This document shows positions 7,931 through 15,358 of a DNA stretch of 38,125 nt, in pieces. This DNA is from Myxococcales bacterium. GTDB taxonomy: Bacteria > Myxococcota_A > Bradymonadia > UBA7976 > UBA1532. Each line of letters begins with the position of its first letter. Within the stretch, counting starts at the first letter, position 1. Location of the stretch: positions 1-38,125 of the forward strand of contig SHZC01000024.1 in the NCBI GenBank assembly GCA_009692505.1. The letters run 5' to 3'. Under the pieces are notes generated by a model that was given only the letters and a program-made list of their open reading frames with translations, ran no database searches and was not told where the DNA came from. A program made the translations under genes and the position numbers.

Positions 7931-9601
7931 TCAGAGGTTCTTCGGGGGCAACGCTGCGCGGCACGCCTCCGCCAGCTCCCGGATCCGGTTCGACTCCGTT
8001 GCCTCTTTCAAGACGGTCTCGAGATCGACGAGGGCTTTGGCGCAGTCGCCCCGAGCCTTGGAGGCCTGGGCTCGGGTCATGATCTCTCGGAGCCGACGCG
8101 CGCTGTCACGCAGGGCCCGGGCACCCGGCTCGCCGGGCACAATCTTCAGGAGGTCGAGCGCCTGCCGCTCCGCGTTGTCGAAGTCGCCCGCTTGCAGGGT
8201 CTCGCGGCCCTCTGCCACGGCGCGAACGAAGGCCTTCACGGACAGGGAAGCGGGCGACGGGCTCGCGGCTGGGGCTCGGCTCGCGGCAGAAGCGGGGCGA
8301 GGCGCGGCCTTCAGCTCGGGAGTCGTCGGGGGCCGCACGTCCGTTGCGCCCGATCGCGCCTCCATTGGCTGCGCCTCCGTCGGGGGCAGCACAAGCCGAG
8401 ACGTGGACTCAGGCGGGGGCATCGCGGCCGCCAAACGCGCACCCTCCGAGGTCGCCTCGTTGGGCCGGGAGAAGAGGATCGCGGCCAAGACGATGGCCCC
8501 AAACGCGCTGGCGACGATCGCGACGCCGACGAGATGCTTATTGCCCTTCGCCCGCTCGGGAGGCGGGGTCCAGCGCGCGCTCACCTGGCCGTGATGCGCG
8601 GTGGGGGTCTTGATCGGCGTTGACACGGGCTGCGGCAGCGAGGGGGCCAGGAGCCGCGGTCCACCCATGGCGTCCTCGAGCGCGGCGATGAGGGACTCCG
8701 CGTCGGGGAATCGGTCGTCGGCGCGTTTCTCCAGGCAGCGGAGCGCGACCTGCTCGATGGCCGGGGGCAGCTCGCCGGGTTCGAGCAGGGTCGAGGGCCG
8801 GAGAGGCGTTTCGGTCGCCTGCCGGTGCATGATGTTGACCTTGTTCGAGCCGGTGAACGGCGGCTTGCCGACGAGCAGCTCATACAAGATGGTGCCGAGG
8901 GCATAGAGGTCCGTGCGCCCGTCGACGCGCTCGCCCCGCGCCTGCTCGGGCGACATATACTCGGGCGTGCCGAAGACCATGCCCGCTTGCGTGAGCCCGG
9001 CGGCCTCATCGTCGACGTTCTTCGCGATGCCGAAGTCGAGCAGCTTCACGTGGTAGCGACCGGGTCGCGACTGCATGAGCATCACGTTGTCTGGCTTGAG
9101 ATCCCGGTGGACGAAGCCCCCACGATGCGCCGCGGTCAGACCTTGGGCGATCTGCATGACGATGTCGGCGGCGAGCAGCGCGGGCAGGCGTTTGGACTCG
9201 CGCAAGAGCCCCGACAGAACGGTGCCCGGGCAGTACTCCATGACCATGTACAACATGCCGTCGAGCGCGGTCCCGAAGTCCATCACGGAGACGAGGTTGG
9301 GGTGGTTGAGCTTGGCGTACGTTCGCGCTTCATTCTCGAAGCGCTGGGTCAGGTGCGCGTCCTTCACGAATCGCTCGTGCAGGACCTTGACCGCCACCTT
9401 CTGGGAGAGCGCCACATTGTTCGCCAAGTAGACGGTGCCCATGCCGCCGGCCCCGATGCGCCGGTCGATACAATACCGGCCCGACAGCGTCAGCCCGACG
9501 AGGGGGTCGACCGCTGGCCCATCGGTCGCGCGCGACATCCCGCAACGACCGCAGAATCGGTCGTCGCTTGGCACTTCGTGGTCACATCGAGGGCAGTTCA
9601 T
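7931..9601 (-). CDS. Serine/threonine protein kinase with N-terminal zinc ribbon and one transmembrane helix
   Basis: A 556-residue signalling kinase. Residues 1-20 form a zinc ribbon (Cys3, 6, 17, 20). The kinase domain (about 43-310) has the glycine loop GAGGMGTVY, Lys72 in VAVKVL, HRDLKPDN (165-172), DFG (189-191) and GTPEYMSPEQ, so it should be active. A Pro-rich linker leads to one membrane helix (about 356-377). An extracytoplasmic Ala/Pro-rich part and a helical C-terminal region (about 455-556) resembling tetratricopeptide units follow. It lies 42 bases downstream of the REC-HTH regulator on the same strand. There is no clear ribosome site; TANNNT-like TAGTGT lies six bases before the ATG, so the mRNA may be leaderless. 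Substrate unknown. Confidence 0.94.
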   Translation of the reverse strand: MNCPRCDHEVPSDDRFCGRCGMSRATDGPAVDPLVGLTLSGRYCIDRRIGAGGMGTVYLANNVALSQKVAVKVLHERFVKDAHLTQRFENEARTYAKLNHPNLVSVMDFGTALDGMLYMVMEYCPGTVLSGLLRESKRLPALLAADIVMQIAQGLTAAHRGGFVHRDLKPDNVMLMQSRPGRYHVKLLDFGIAKNVDDEAAGLTQAGMVFGTPEYMSPEQARGERVDGRTDLYALGTILYELLVGKPPFTGSNKVNIMHRQATETPLRPSTLLEPGELPPAIEQVALRCLEKRADDRFPDAESLIAALEDAMGGPRLLAPSLPQPVSTPIKTPTAHHGQVSARWTPPPERAKGNKHLVGVAIVASAFGAIVLAAILFSRPNEATSEGARLAAAMPPPESTSRLVLPPTEAQPMEARSGATDVRPPTTPELKAAPRPASAASRAPAASPSPASLSVKAFVRAVAEGRETLQAGDFDNAERQALDLLKIVPGEPGARALRDSARRLREIMTRAQASKARGDCAKALVDLETVLKEATESNRIRELAEACRAALPPKNL

Positions 9602-9643
9602 CGCCCGACACTATGACACAGATGCCTACATTGGCGTCAACGA

Positions 9644-10243
9644 TCAAAATTCACCAAAAAGCGCGGTGAGCCGGACGCCGAGCGCGGCGCTGATCTTGTA
9701 GAGCGATCCAACCGACGCGCTGGACTCGGCGCGCTCAATCTGGCTGAGCAGCGAGACCGAGAGGCTGGTCCGCCGGGAGAGCTGCTTCAGCGTGAGTTCC
9801 CGCTCCTTGCGGAAGCCCCGAATCTGGGCACCGATGGTCCGGTGCAGCTCCTCCTCGGGGTTGAGGTGCACACCCTTCTTCTTGAGAATGGCGCTGAGCT
9901 TCGCGCGGAGATCATCGGGCTCGAACGGCTTCTTGATGTAGTCGCTCACGTTGAGCTTGAGCGCCTCGATCGCCGTATCGAGCGAGGGATAGCCGGTAAA
10001 GACGATGATCGAGACGTCGCTGTCGATGTGACGGATATTCGAGATGAGCTCGATGCCGTCCATCTTGGGCATCATCAAGTCGATGATGAGGATGTGAAAC
10101 TCGCTCTTCTTGACGAGATCCACGACGAGCGTCGGATCGCAAAGCGTCGCGACGTTGTAGCCCGAGGTCTCGAGCAAGGTGCGCATATAATCGCAGATGT
10201 CCCGGTCGTCGTCGACAACGAGGACGTTGACCTGCACCGTCAT
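9644..10243 (-). CDS. Response regulator: receiver domain fused to Cro/CI-type HTH
   Basis: A 199-residue transcription regulator. The receiver (about 5-122) has the acidic pocket DDD (11-13), phospho-acceptor Asp55 in IIDLMMPKMDG, Thr83 and Lys104/105 in YIKKPF, so phosphorylation should work. The C-terminus (about 138-196) is an XRE helix-turn-helix: IGAQIRGFRKERELTLKQLS, then LSVSLLSQIERAESSASVGS and ISAALGV. Receiver domains are usually joined to winged-helix, LuxR or Fis outputs, so an XRE output is uncommon though known in deltaproteobacteria. No histidine kinase is encoded nearby. ATG 10243 has GGGAGA upstream. The kinase gene follows. Confidence 0.94.
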   Translation of the reverse strand: MTVQVNVLVVDDDRDICDYMRTLLETSGYNVATLCDPTLVVDLVKKSEFHILIIDLMMPKMDGIELISNIRHIDSDVSIIVFTGYPSLDTAIEALKLNVSDYIKKPFEPDDLRAKLSAILKKKGVHLNPEEELHRTIGAQIRGFRKERELTLKQLSRRTSLSVSLLSQIERAESSASVGSLYKISAALGVRLTALFGEF

Positions 10244-10274
10244 ATTGGAATCTCCCTTGGCCCACTAGGCATTG

Positions 10275-10303
10275 GCAATACCACGGCACTTCGGACCCCG
10301 CAA
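10275..10303 (-). promoter_or_regulatory. Possible promoter for the REC-HTH regulator
   Basis: On the minus strand TTGCGG (10298-10303) and TATTGC (10275-10280) are separated by 17 bases, about 30 bases ahead of the start codon. Each box is only a partial match to the sigma-70 consensus, so this is tentative. Confidence 0.25.
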
Positions 10304-10359
10304 CGCGGTGGCCCGCGCGCACGCTTGTGGGGCCGAGTTTTGCACGCTGAATGGGGCGT

Positions 10360-11220
10360 TCAGGGCAGAGGTTCGAGGTCCATGTGCCGGGCGTTCTCAC
10401 AGGCGAGGTCTGCCGAAACCCGGTCAGGGCCGACCCCCCACCAGATGCGCGGAAGGGCCGGTGGGCGCTCGCCGGGGCCGATGGCCCCCTTGGGATTGGC
10501 GCGGGCGGTCGACCCCTGGGCGTGGAGCGCGGCGGCGAGGTGGCGGGCCTCCAGAGCGGTCCTTGGCGTGATGAAGGTGTACCGACGGGGGCCCCGGGCG
10601 AAGGAGTTGGGCGCATCGCCCCCGAGCTGGCCGGACGCCCCCGAGAGCACGGCCTCGATGACCACGTCCGAGCCCCCCGCCGAGAACTCAACCGTGAGCG
10701 CCTGTGCCTCGATCCCCCGTGAGCGCAGGGTGCTCAGGACCGCGTCGACGGCCGCGGCTTCGTCGCTGGTTATCGGAACTTCAGGCACGGCCGCTGGGGA
10801 GGGCACCGGAGCGGACACGTCCAGAACGTAACGCCGCTTGAAGGCCCTCAGCGAGATGGCCGCGCGCAGGCGCTTCTGAAGGTCAATCAGCCGAAAGGGC
10901 TTTGGTAGGAAGTCGTCCGCGCCGAGCTCTACAACCCGAAGCCGGGCTTGGGCCTCCTGGACCGCGCTGACGACGATCACAGGCAGCTCAGCCGTCTCGG
11001 GCGCGCCACGCAGCCGAGCGAGGACCCCGAAACCATCAAGCCGGGGGATCATCAAGTCGAGGAGCAGGACAGCGGGCAGGACCTCGGCGATGGACTCGAG
11101 CGCGGAAATCCCATCCTCCGCCACCCGCACGCTGAAGCCCGCGGACTTGCAGGCCTGGCTGAGCAGCTTGACGTTGAAGGGATCGTCATCCACGACCAGG
11201 ACGATCTCGGGCCTCTGCAT
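10360..11220 (-). CDS. Response regulator with uncharacterised C-terminal region
   Basis: A 286-residue protein. Residues 5-122 are a receiver domain with DDD (11-13), phospho-acceptor Asp55 in LLLDLMIPRLDG, Ser85 and Lys107 in FLPKPF. The remaining 160 residues match no output domain that I recognise. They begin with an alanine/proline linker (about 133-148). Two roughly similar alpha/beta stretches follow: VDAVLSTLRSRGIEAQALTV and later FITPRTALEARHLAAALHAQ. There is no DNA-binding motif and no GGDEF, HD-GYP or CheB signature. The start ATG 11220 has GGAGGGG six bases upstream and lies 23 bases after the dnaB stop, so it is probably co-transcribed with dnaB. Confidence 0.9.
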   Translation of the reverse strand: MQRPEIVLVVDDDPFNVKLLSQACKSAGFSVRVAEDGISALESIAEVLPAVLLLDLMIPRLDGFGVLARLRGAPETAELPVIVVSAVQEAQARLRVVELGADDFLPKPFRLIDLQKRLRAAISLRAFKRRYVLDVSAPVPSPAAVPEVPITSDEAAAVDAVLSTLRSRGIEAQALTVEFSAGGSDVVIEAVLSGASGQLGGDAPNSFARGPRRYTFITPRTALEARHLAAALHAQGSTARANPKGAIGPGERPPALPRIWWGVGPDRVSADLACENARHMDLEPLP

Positions 11221-11243
11221 ATGCCCCTCCGGCCCGGTCGTGT

Positions 11244-12581
11244 TCAGCCGCCGCTCGAGAGGTTCTCGAACTTCGTGAACTCCTTGAAGAACTTCAGCTT
11301 GATGTTCCCAATGGGCCCGTTCCGCTGCTTGCCGACGATGATCTCCGCTACCCCCGCTTCGTCCGTGTCCTTGTTGTAGACCTCGTCGCGGTAGATGAAC
11401 ATGATCACGTCGGCGTCCTGCTCGATGGCGCCCGACTCGCGGAGATCGCTCATCATCGGGCGCTTGTCCGTTCGGCTCTCCACAGATCGGGAGAGCTGGG
11501 CGAGCGCGACCACGGGCACCATGAGCTCCTTGGCGAGCGCCTTGAGGCTGCGCGAGATCTCGCTGATCTCCTGCTCCCGGCTCTTGGAGTTCGGATTGCC
11601 CCTCATGAGCTGGAGGTAGTCAATCACGATGAGCCCAAGACCACCGATGCTCTTGTCACTCGCCAGCCGCCGACACTTCGCCCGCGCCTCCATGACCGTC
11701 AGGCCGGCCGTGTCGTCGACGAAGATGCGCCAGTCCCTCATTCGCCCAACCGCCTCGACGACATGCTGGATCGCGCCGTCGTCGATATGACCGGAGCGCA
11801 TCGCGGCAAACTGAACCCGGGCCTCCGAGGCCAGGAGGCGGGAGACGATCTGGGTGGTGGGCATCTCCAGGCTGAAGACGGCCACGGCCAGGCCGGAGCG
11901 TTGGGCCGAGTTGGTCGCGATGTTCAGCGCGAACGAGGTCTTACCCATCGAGGGTCTCGCGCCCACGATGATGAGGTCGCCCGCCTGCAGACCCGCGGTG
12001 AGGTTGTCGAGATCGACGAAGCCCGTCGGCATCCCCGTGACGGCCCTCTTCGTCCGATGCGCCTCGCGCACCTGATCAATCGCCGCCTTCAGCGCGTCTT
12101 TCAGGGGCACGAAGGCCTTCTGGGTCCGCGTCTGGCCAATCTCGTAGACGGCCTGCTGAGCCTCGTCGATCAAGCGCCCGGTGTCCTCGTAGTCACCGCT
12201 GTTGGCCTTGCCGATGATGCCCGCGCAGGCCGAGACGAGCCGTCGAACCTCGCCGCGCTCGTGGATGATCTTGGCGTGGTGCTCGACGTTGATGGTGGTC
12301 GCCACCGAGTCGCTCACCGAGAGCAGATACTCGATCCCCCCGATCCCCTCGAGGTCGCCGGCCTGCTCCAGCGCGGACGCCAGCGTCACCGTATCAATCG
12401 GCGAGCGTGCGTCGGCGAGCGCGATCATGCGCTCCCAGATGGTCCGGTGGCGCGGGTTGGCGAAGTCCTCCGGGCGGAGGACGGACGCGACGCGGTCAAG
12501 CGTCGCGTTGTCGAGCAGGACGCCGCCGAGCACAGATTGCTCAGCGTCCCTTGCATCGAGATGACGCGCTGTATCAGCCAC
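11244..12581 (-). CDS. dnaB: Replicative DNA helicase DnaB
   Basis: Hexameric helicase that unwinds DNA at the replication fork. The N-terminal primase-interacting domain starts with DARDAEQSVLGG. The RecA-like motor has Walker A GARPSMGKTS (about 207-216), Walker B LIVIDYLQLM, and the family motifs VVALAQLSRSVE and SDLRESGAIEQDADVIMF. GTG 12581 is preferred, because GGAGG lies nine bases before it and the protein then begins just before the conserved part (445 residues). An upstream GTG at 12608 would add nine residues. No intein is present. It follows rplI in the conserved rpsF-rpsR-rplI-dnaB order. Confidence 0.97.
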   Translation of the reverse strand: MADTARHLDARDAEQSVLGGVLLDNATLDRVASVLRPEDFANPRHRTIWERMIALADARSPIDTVTLASALEQAGDLEGIGGIEYLLSVSDSVATTINVEHHAKIIHERGEVRRLVSACAGIIGKANSGDYEDTGRLIDEAQQAVYEIGQTRTQKAFVPLKDALKAAIDQVREAHRTKRAVTGMPTGFVDLDNLTAGLQAGDLIIVGARPSMGKTSFALNIATNSAQRSGLAVAVFSLEMPTTQIVSRLLASEARVQFAAMRSGHIDDGAIQHVVEAVGRMRDWRIFVDDTAGLTVMEARAKCRRLASDKSIGGLGLIVIDYLQLMRGNPNSKSREQEISEISRSLKALAKELMVPVVALAQLSRSVESRTDKRPMMSDLRESGAIEQDADVIMFIYRDEVYNKDTDEAGVAEIIVGKQRNGPIGNIKLKFFKEFTKFENLSSGG

Positions 12582-12668
12582 GGCGATGGACCTCCACTTG
12601 GGCTCCACGCCGGGCTGTGCAGGGGGCTCGGTTAGGAGCCCCCGGCGAACAGGGCCAGGGGGAGTGGT

Positions 12669-13121
12669 TTACCGCTTGCCGGCGACAACGACCTTGATGG
12701 TCGCCGTGACGTCGCGGTGCAGTTTGACCGGCACCTCGAAGACGCCGGTACTCTTGAGGTGCTCCTCAAGATGGATCTGCTTGCGCTCGATCGAGAAACC
12801 CTGGCCCTTGAGCAGAGCCTCAATCTCCATGGCGGTCACCGAGCCGAAGAGCTTGTCGTTCTCGCCAACAGCCTTGGTGATTGTCAAGGAGGTCTGCTCG
12901 AGCTTGGTCTTCACTTCCTCCGCGGCCTGACGCAGCTTGCTGATGCGGGCCTCAAGGATGCGCTTCTCGTGAAGGACCCGGTTCTTCTGCTTCTCGTTGG
13001 CCACGACCGCGAGGCCGCGGGGCAGAAGGAAGTTGCGCGCATATCCAGGCTTGACGGAGACGAGGTCTCCCATGTGGCCGAGGTGCGTGACGTCTTCTCG
13101 CAAAATGATTTGTTGATTCAT
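12669..13121 (-). CDS. rplI: 50S ribosomal protein L9
   Basis: 150 residues, with the L9 N-terminal RNA-binding domain (MNQQIILREDVTHLGHMGDL, then GYARNFLLPRGLA), a long connecting helix (about 50-80) and the C-terminal domain. L9 bridges neighbouring ribosomes and helps keep the reading frame. A strong GGAGG lies before the ATG. It sits 12 bases downstream of rpsR in the same transcript. Confidence 0.98.
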   Translation of the reverse strand: MNQQIILREDVTHLGHMGDLVSVKPGYARNFLLPRGLAVVANEKQKNRVLHEKRILEARISKLRQAAEEVKTKLEQTSLTITKAVGENDKLFGSVTAMEIEALLKGQGFSIERKQIHLEEHLKSTGVFEVPVKLHRDVTATIKVVVAGKR

Positions 13122-13133
13122 CGTTGCCTCCGC

Positions 13134-13568
13134 TCAGTTCGCCTTCACGGTCGTGAAGGGCATGAGCGCCAACATTCGGGCCCTTTTGATGGCCGTCGTG
13201 ACCTTGCGCTGATTCTTGGCCACGAGGCCCGAGACGCGACGCGGAACAATCTTGCCGCGCTCGGTGATGAAGTACTTGAGCGTGGACGGGTCCTTGTAGT
13301 CGATGACCATCGTCTTGTCGGCGAGGAAGCGGTCGACCTTGCGGCGAGTCCTTCGCCGAACGCCACCCGCTCCACCACCACCGCCGCCGCCGCCGTAACC
13401 GCCGCCGCCGCTGTAACCGCCGCCGCCGCCGCCGCCGCCGCCGTAACCGCCGCCGCCGCTGTAACCGCCGCCGCCGCCGCCGCCGCCGCCGTAACCGCCG
13501 CCGCCGCTGTAACCGCCGCCGCCGCCGCCACCGCCACCGCCACCGCCTTCACTTCGAAAGTCACGCAT
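13134..13568 (-). CDS. rpsR: 30S ribosomal protein S18 with long Gly/Tyr-rich N-terminal extension
   Basis: The C-terminal 75 residues are a normal S18 ([51 protein letters not shown]), which binds 16S rRNA with S6 in the small-subunit platform. It is of the zinc-less type: the two cysteines of the usual CRFC motif are Asp and Leu here. The first 69 residues are nearly all glycine. After MRDFRSE and 12 glycines come three copies of a 16-residue unit, YSGGGGY plus nine glycines (the last slightly degenerate), then AGGV. This doubles the usual length. The ATG at 13568 overlaps the rpsF stop by eight bases and no later in-frame start precedes the S18 core, so the tail appears to be genuinely translated. 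The alternative frame through the repeat gives only Ala/Val and is a shadow. Confidence 0.95.
   Translation of the reverse strand: MRDFRSEGGGGGGGGGGGGYSGGGGYGGGGGGGGGYSGGGGYGGGGGGGGGYSGGGGYGGGGGGGGAGGVRRRTRRKVDRFLADKTMVIDYKDPSTLKYFITERGKIVPRRVSGLVAKNQRKVTTAIKRARMLALMPFTTVKAN
13368..13511. repeat. 48-bp tandem repeat inside rpsR (three copies)
   Basis: The plus strand reads long (CCG)n runs broken by GTAACC and GCTGTAACC. It encodes YSGGGGYG9 on the minus strand. The period of 48 bases gives three units (13464-13511, 13416-13463, 13368-13415). The last differs only at its end, where Ala replaces Gly. Embedded GGC/GGT glycine codons make this a (CCG)n microsatellite nested in a minisatellite, prone to slippage in steps that preserve frame when they are multiples of three. 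Confidence 0.9.
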
Positions 13569-14007
13569 TGTCAGTCTCCTCGACGATCTCGTCGTCGCCG
13601 GCCGGCTCTTCTTCTTCCTTCGGAACGTGCTGGGCGCGGGCGCGAGCCTGTGCGCGCAGCTCTTCTTCGGCCGCGATTTCGGCCTTGGCCGCCTCCAGAG
13701 AGATTTCGCGATCGAGGATGATGACCATGAACCGCACGACCACGTCGAGGAGGCGCAGGTTGCGCTCCAGCTCGGCGGGCACGTCGGCCGTCCCCGCGAA
13801 GATCAGGTAGGTGTAGTAGGCCTTGTTGTACTTGCGGATCTCGTAGGCGAGCTTGCGCTTGCCCCAGTCTTCGCGCCGGAGGACGTGAGCCCCCATCTTC
13901 GAGAACACACCGGCGACGCGATCTTCGACTTTGGCGCGCTCTTCGTCGGTGGCCTCAGGTTGAACCAGGTACGTAATCTCGTACCGACGTAGCTTCTTCT
14001 CTGACAT
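13561..14007 (-). CDS. rpsF: 30S ribosomal protein S6
   Basis: 148 residues; partner of S18 on the 16S rRNA platform. [40 protein letters not shown] and the [13 protein letters not shown] strand are diagnostic. The C-terminal 40 residues ([18 protein letters not shown]) are a strongly acidic tail. The acidic S6 tail and the glycine-rich S18 head come from adjacent genes of a heterodimer. No ssb gene separates rpsF from rpsR, unlike many bacteria. Confidence 0.98.
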   Translation of the reverse strand: MSEKKLRRYEITYLVQPEATDEERAKVEDRVAGVFSKMGAHVLRREDWGKRKLAYEIRKYNKAYYTYLIFAGTADVPAELERNLRLLDVVVRFMVIILDREISLEAAKAEIAAEEELRAQARARAQHVPKEEEEPAGDDEIVEETDNA

Positions 14008-14010
14008 TTC

Positions 14011-14081
14011 GAGCTCCCCTCGGGATTGTGGAGCCCGCCTATTGAATAGGCGAGCAGGGAGTAAAGCGCCCCATGCGCTTT
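14011..14081 (-). promoter_or_regulatory. Hairpin-rich rpsF leader, candidate S6:S18 autoregulatory site
   Basis: The 110 bases between pth and rpsF hold three stem-loops. One is at 14063-14081 (AAAGCGC/GCGCTTT, loop 5), one at 14036-14052 (CGCCTAT/ATAGGCG, loop 3), and one at 14011-14036 (GGGCTCC with GGAGCTC on the minus strand, 12-base loop ACAATCCCGAGG). The last stem buries the rpsF ribosome site GGGGAG, and its loop contains CCG. Known rpsF leaders bind the S6:S18 complex through a CCG-containing stem-loop, so autogenous control is plausible, but the published motif could not be aligned here. Confidence 0.38.
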
Positions 14082-14117
14082 GCGGGGCGCGGACGGTAAG
14101 GGAAGGTCGGCCTCAGG

Positions 14118-14714
14118 TCAAGAGGCGCTGTTGATCGTGTTCATCGCTCGGTCGACGCCGTCTTTGAGCGCGAGTCGGCACGCGGCTACGGAGCGAACGA
14201 GCAGCTCGTCGAGACCGGCGCGCTCGTCGGGGCCGAAGTCCTGGAGGACGAAGTCGGCGATTTCCTGATTGGCCGGCTTGACGGGGCGACCGATGCCCAC
14301 GCGGAGTCGGGCGAAGTCCGGTGCGCCGAGCTCGGCAATGATGGACCTCAGCCCATTGTGGCCGGCATGGCCGCCGCCCCTCTTCAAGCGCAGCGTGGCG
14401 TACGCCAAGTCGAGCTCGTCATGGACCACAAGGATCTGGGACGGAGGGATGCCGAAGAAAGAGCGGGCCGGTGAGACCGCCTGTCCGCTCAAGTTCATGA
14501 ACGTCTCGGGCACGAGGAACACGACGGGGCGACCCTCGAGGTCACCGGTGCCGTACCGCGCCTTAAACTTGGTCCGAGACAACGAGACACCCGCGACCGT
14601 GGCGAGCCTCTCGACGGCCATGGCTCCGACGTTGTGTCGATTGCCGGCGTAGCGTGACCCGGGGTTGCCGAGCCCCACTACGAGCCAACGGTCTGCGTCG
14701 GCTCCCCCCGCCAT
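14118..14714 (-). CDS. pth: Peptidyl-tRNA hydrolase
   Basis: Recycles tRNA by cleaving peptidyl-tRNA that drops off ribosomes. VVGLGNPGSRYAGNRHNVG carries the catalytic His27; FMNLSGQAV, LVVHDELDL (catalytic Asp) and RLKRGGGHAGHNGLRSI are all family signatures. 198 residues, normal. Its ATG shares one base with the L25 stop (TGATG), so translation is coupled, as in many bacteria where rplY and pth are adjacent. Confidence 0.98.
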   Translation of the reverse strand: MAGGADADRWLVVGLGNPGSRYAGNRHNVGAMAVERLATVAGVSLSRTKFKARYGTGDLEGRPVVFLVPETFMNLSGQAVSPARSFFGIPPSQILVVHDELDLAYATLRLKRGGGHAGHNGLRSIIAELGAPDFARLRVGIGRPVKPANQEIADFVLQDFGPDERAGLDELLVRSVAACRLALKDGVDRAMNTINSAS

Positions 14715-15295
14715 CAGGCCTTCTCGTCGGCCTTTTCGCCCTTGTTCTCGAAGATCTTGGCGATGATGAAGTCGCGCTCGAAGACCACGGTTACGCCTGA
14801 GGGCAGGTCCAGGCCGCTGGCCATGATGGTCTGGTTCCGGTCGAGGTTGGTGATGTCGACATTGATGACCGCCGGGATGTCGCTCGGGCGAGCCTTGATC
14901 CGGACCTCACGGTAGGGCGTGCGGAGCTTGCCACCGGCGGCAACACCCACGGAGCGGCCCGTAATGCTGAGCGGCACGTTGGCGAGCACCTCGCGCGTCG
15001 GGTTGGGCGAGACGAAGTCGACGTGAATGACCGCGCGGGTGAGCACGTTGCGCTGAACCTCGCGGGACATGACCGAGTAGGTCTTGCCCTCCACCGTCAG
15101 CTGGAGCACGGCGTTGAGGCCCTTGGCCGTCTTCAGCGCCTTGGTCGTCTCTTTGGGATCGACCGAGATGTTGATGGGCTTCTCGATGCCGTGCCCATAA
15201 AGGATCGCCGGCAGGCGGCCACCGGCGCGGGCCCGGCGGTTGGGCCCCTTGCCGGTGCCGTCACGGAGGAGGGCTTCGAGATTGTAATCGCTCAT
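14714..15295 (-). CDS. rplY: 50S ribosomal protein L25/general stress protein Ctc
   Basis: Binds 5S rRNA. The two-domain (Ctc/TL5) form: an L25 domain (MSDYNLEALLRDGTGKGPNR, then LPAILYGHG and NVLTRAVIHVDF) followed by the beta-rich C-terminal domain (about 95-185) ending in a Lys/Glu tail. ATG 15295 is chosen because AAGGA precedes it and homology begins there; upstream in-frame codons read MKSRRISKEKDTD and are unlikely. The product is 193 residues, and it is translationally linked to pth. Confidence 0.96.
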   Translation of the reverse strand: MSDYNLEALLRDGTGKGPNRRARAGGRLPAILYGHGIEKPINISVDPKETTKALKTAKGLNAVLQLTVEGKTYSVMSREVQRNVLTRAVIHVDFVSPNPTREVLANVPLSITGRSVGVAAGGKLRTPYREVRIKARPSDIPAVINVDITNLDRNQTIMASGLDLPSGVTVVFERDFIIAKIFENKGEKADEKA

Positions 15296-15358
15296 GTCTG
15301 TGTCCTTTTCTTTCGAGATCCGTCGAGACTTCATTGCCCCAAGGCCGAGCGGTCAAGC

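Noticed and set aside
13368-13511. CRISPR-like regular repeats
   Set aside because: No spacers: the repeat is contiguous and encodes glycine.
13145-13564. Ala/Val-repeat protein read in another frame of rpsR
   Set aside because: Produced by the (CCG)n repeat in a shifted frame; the S18 core is only in the other frame.
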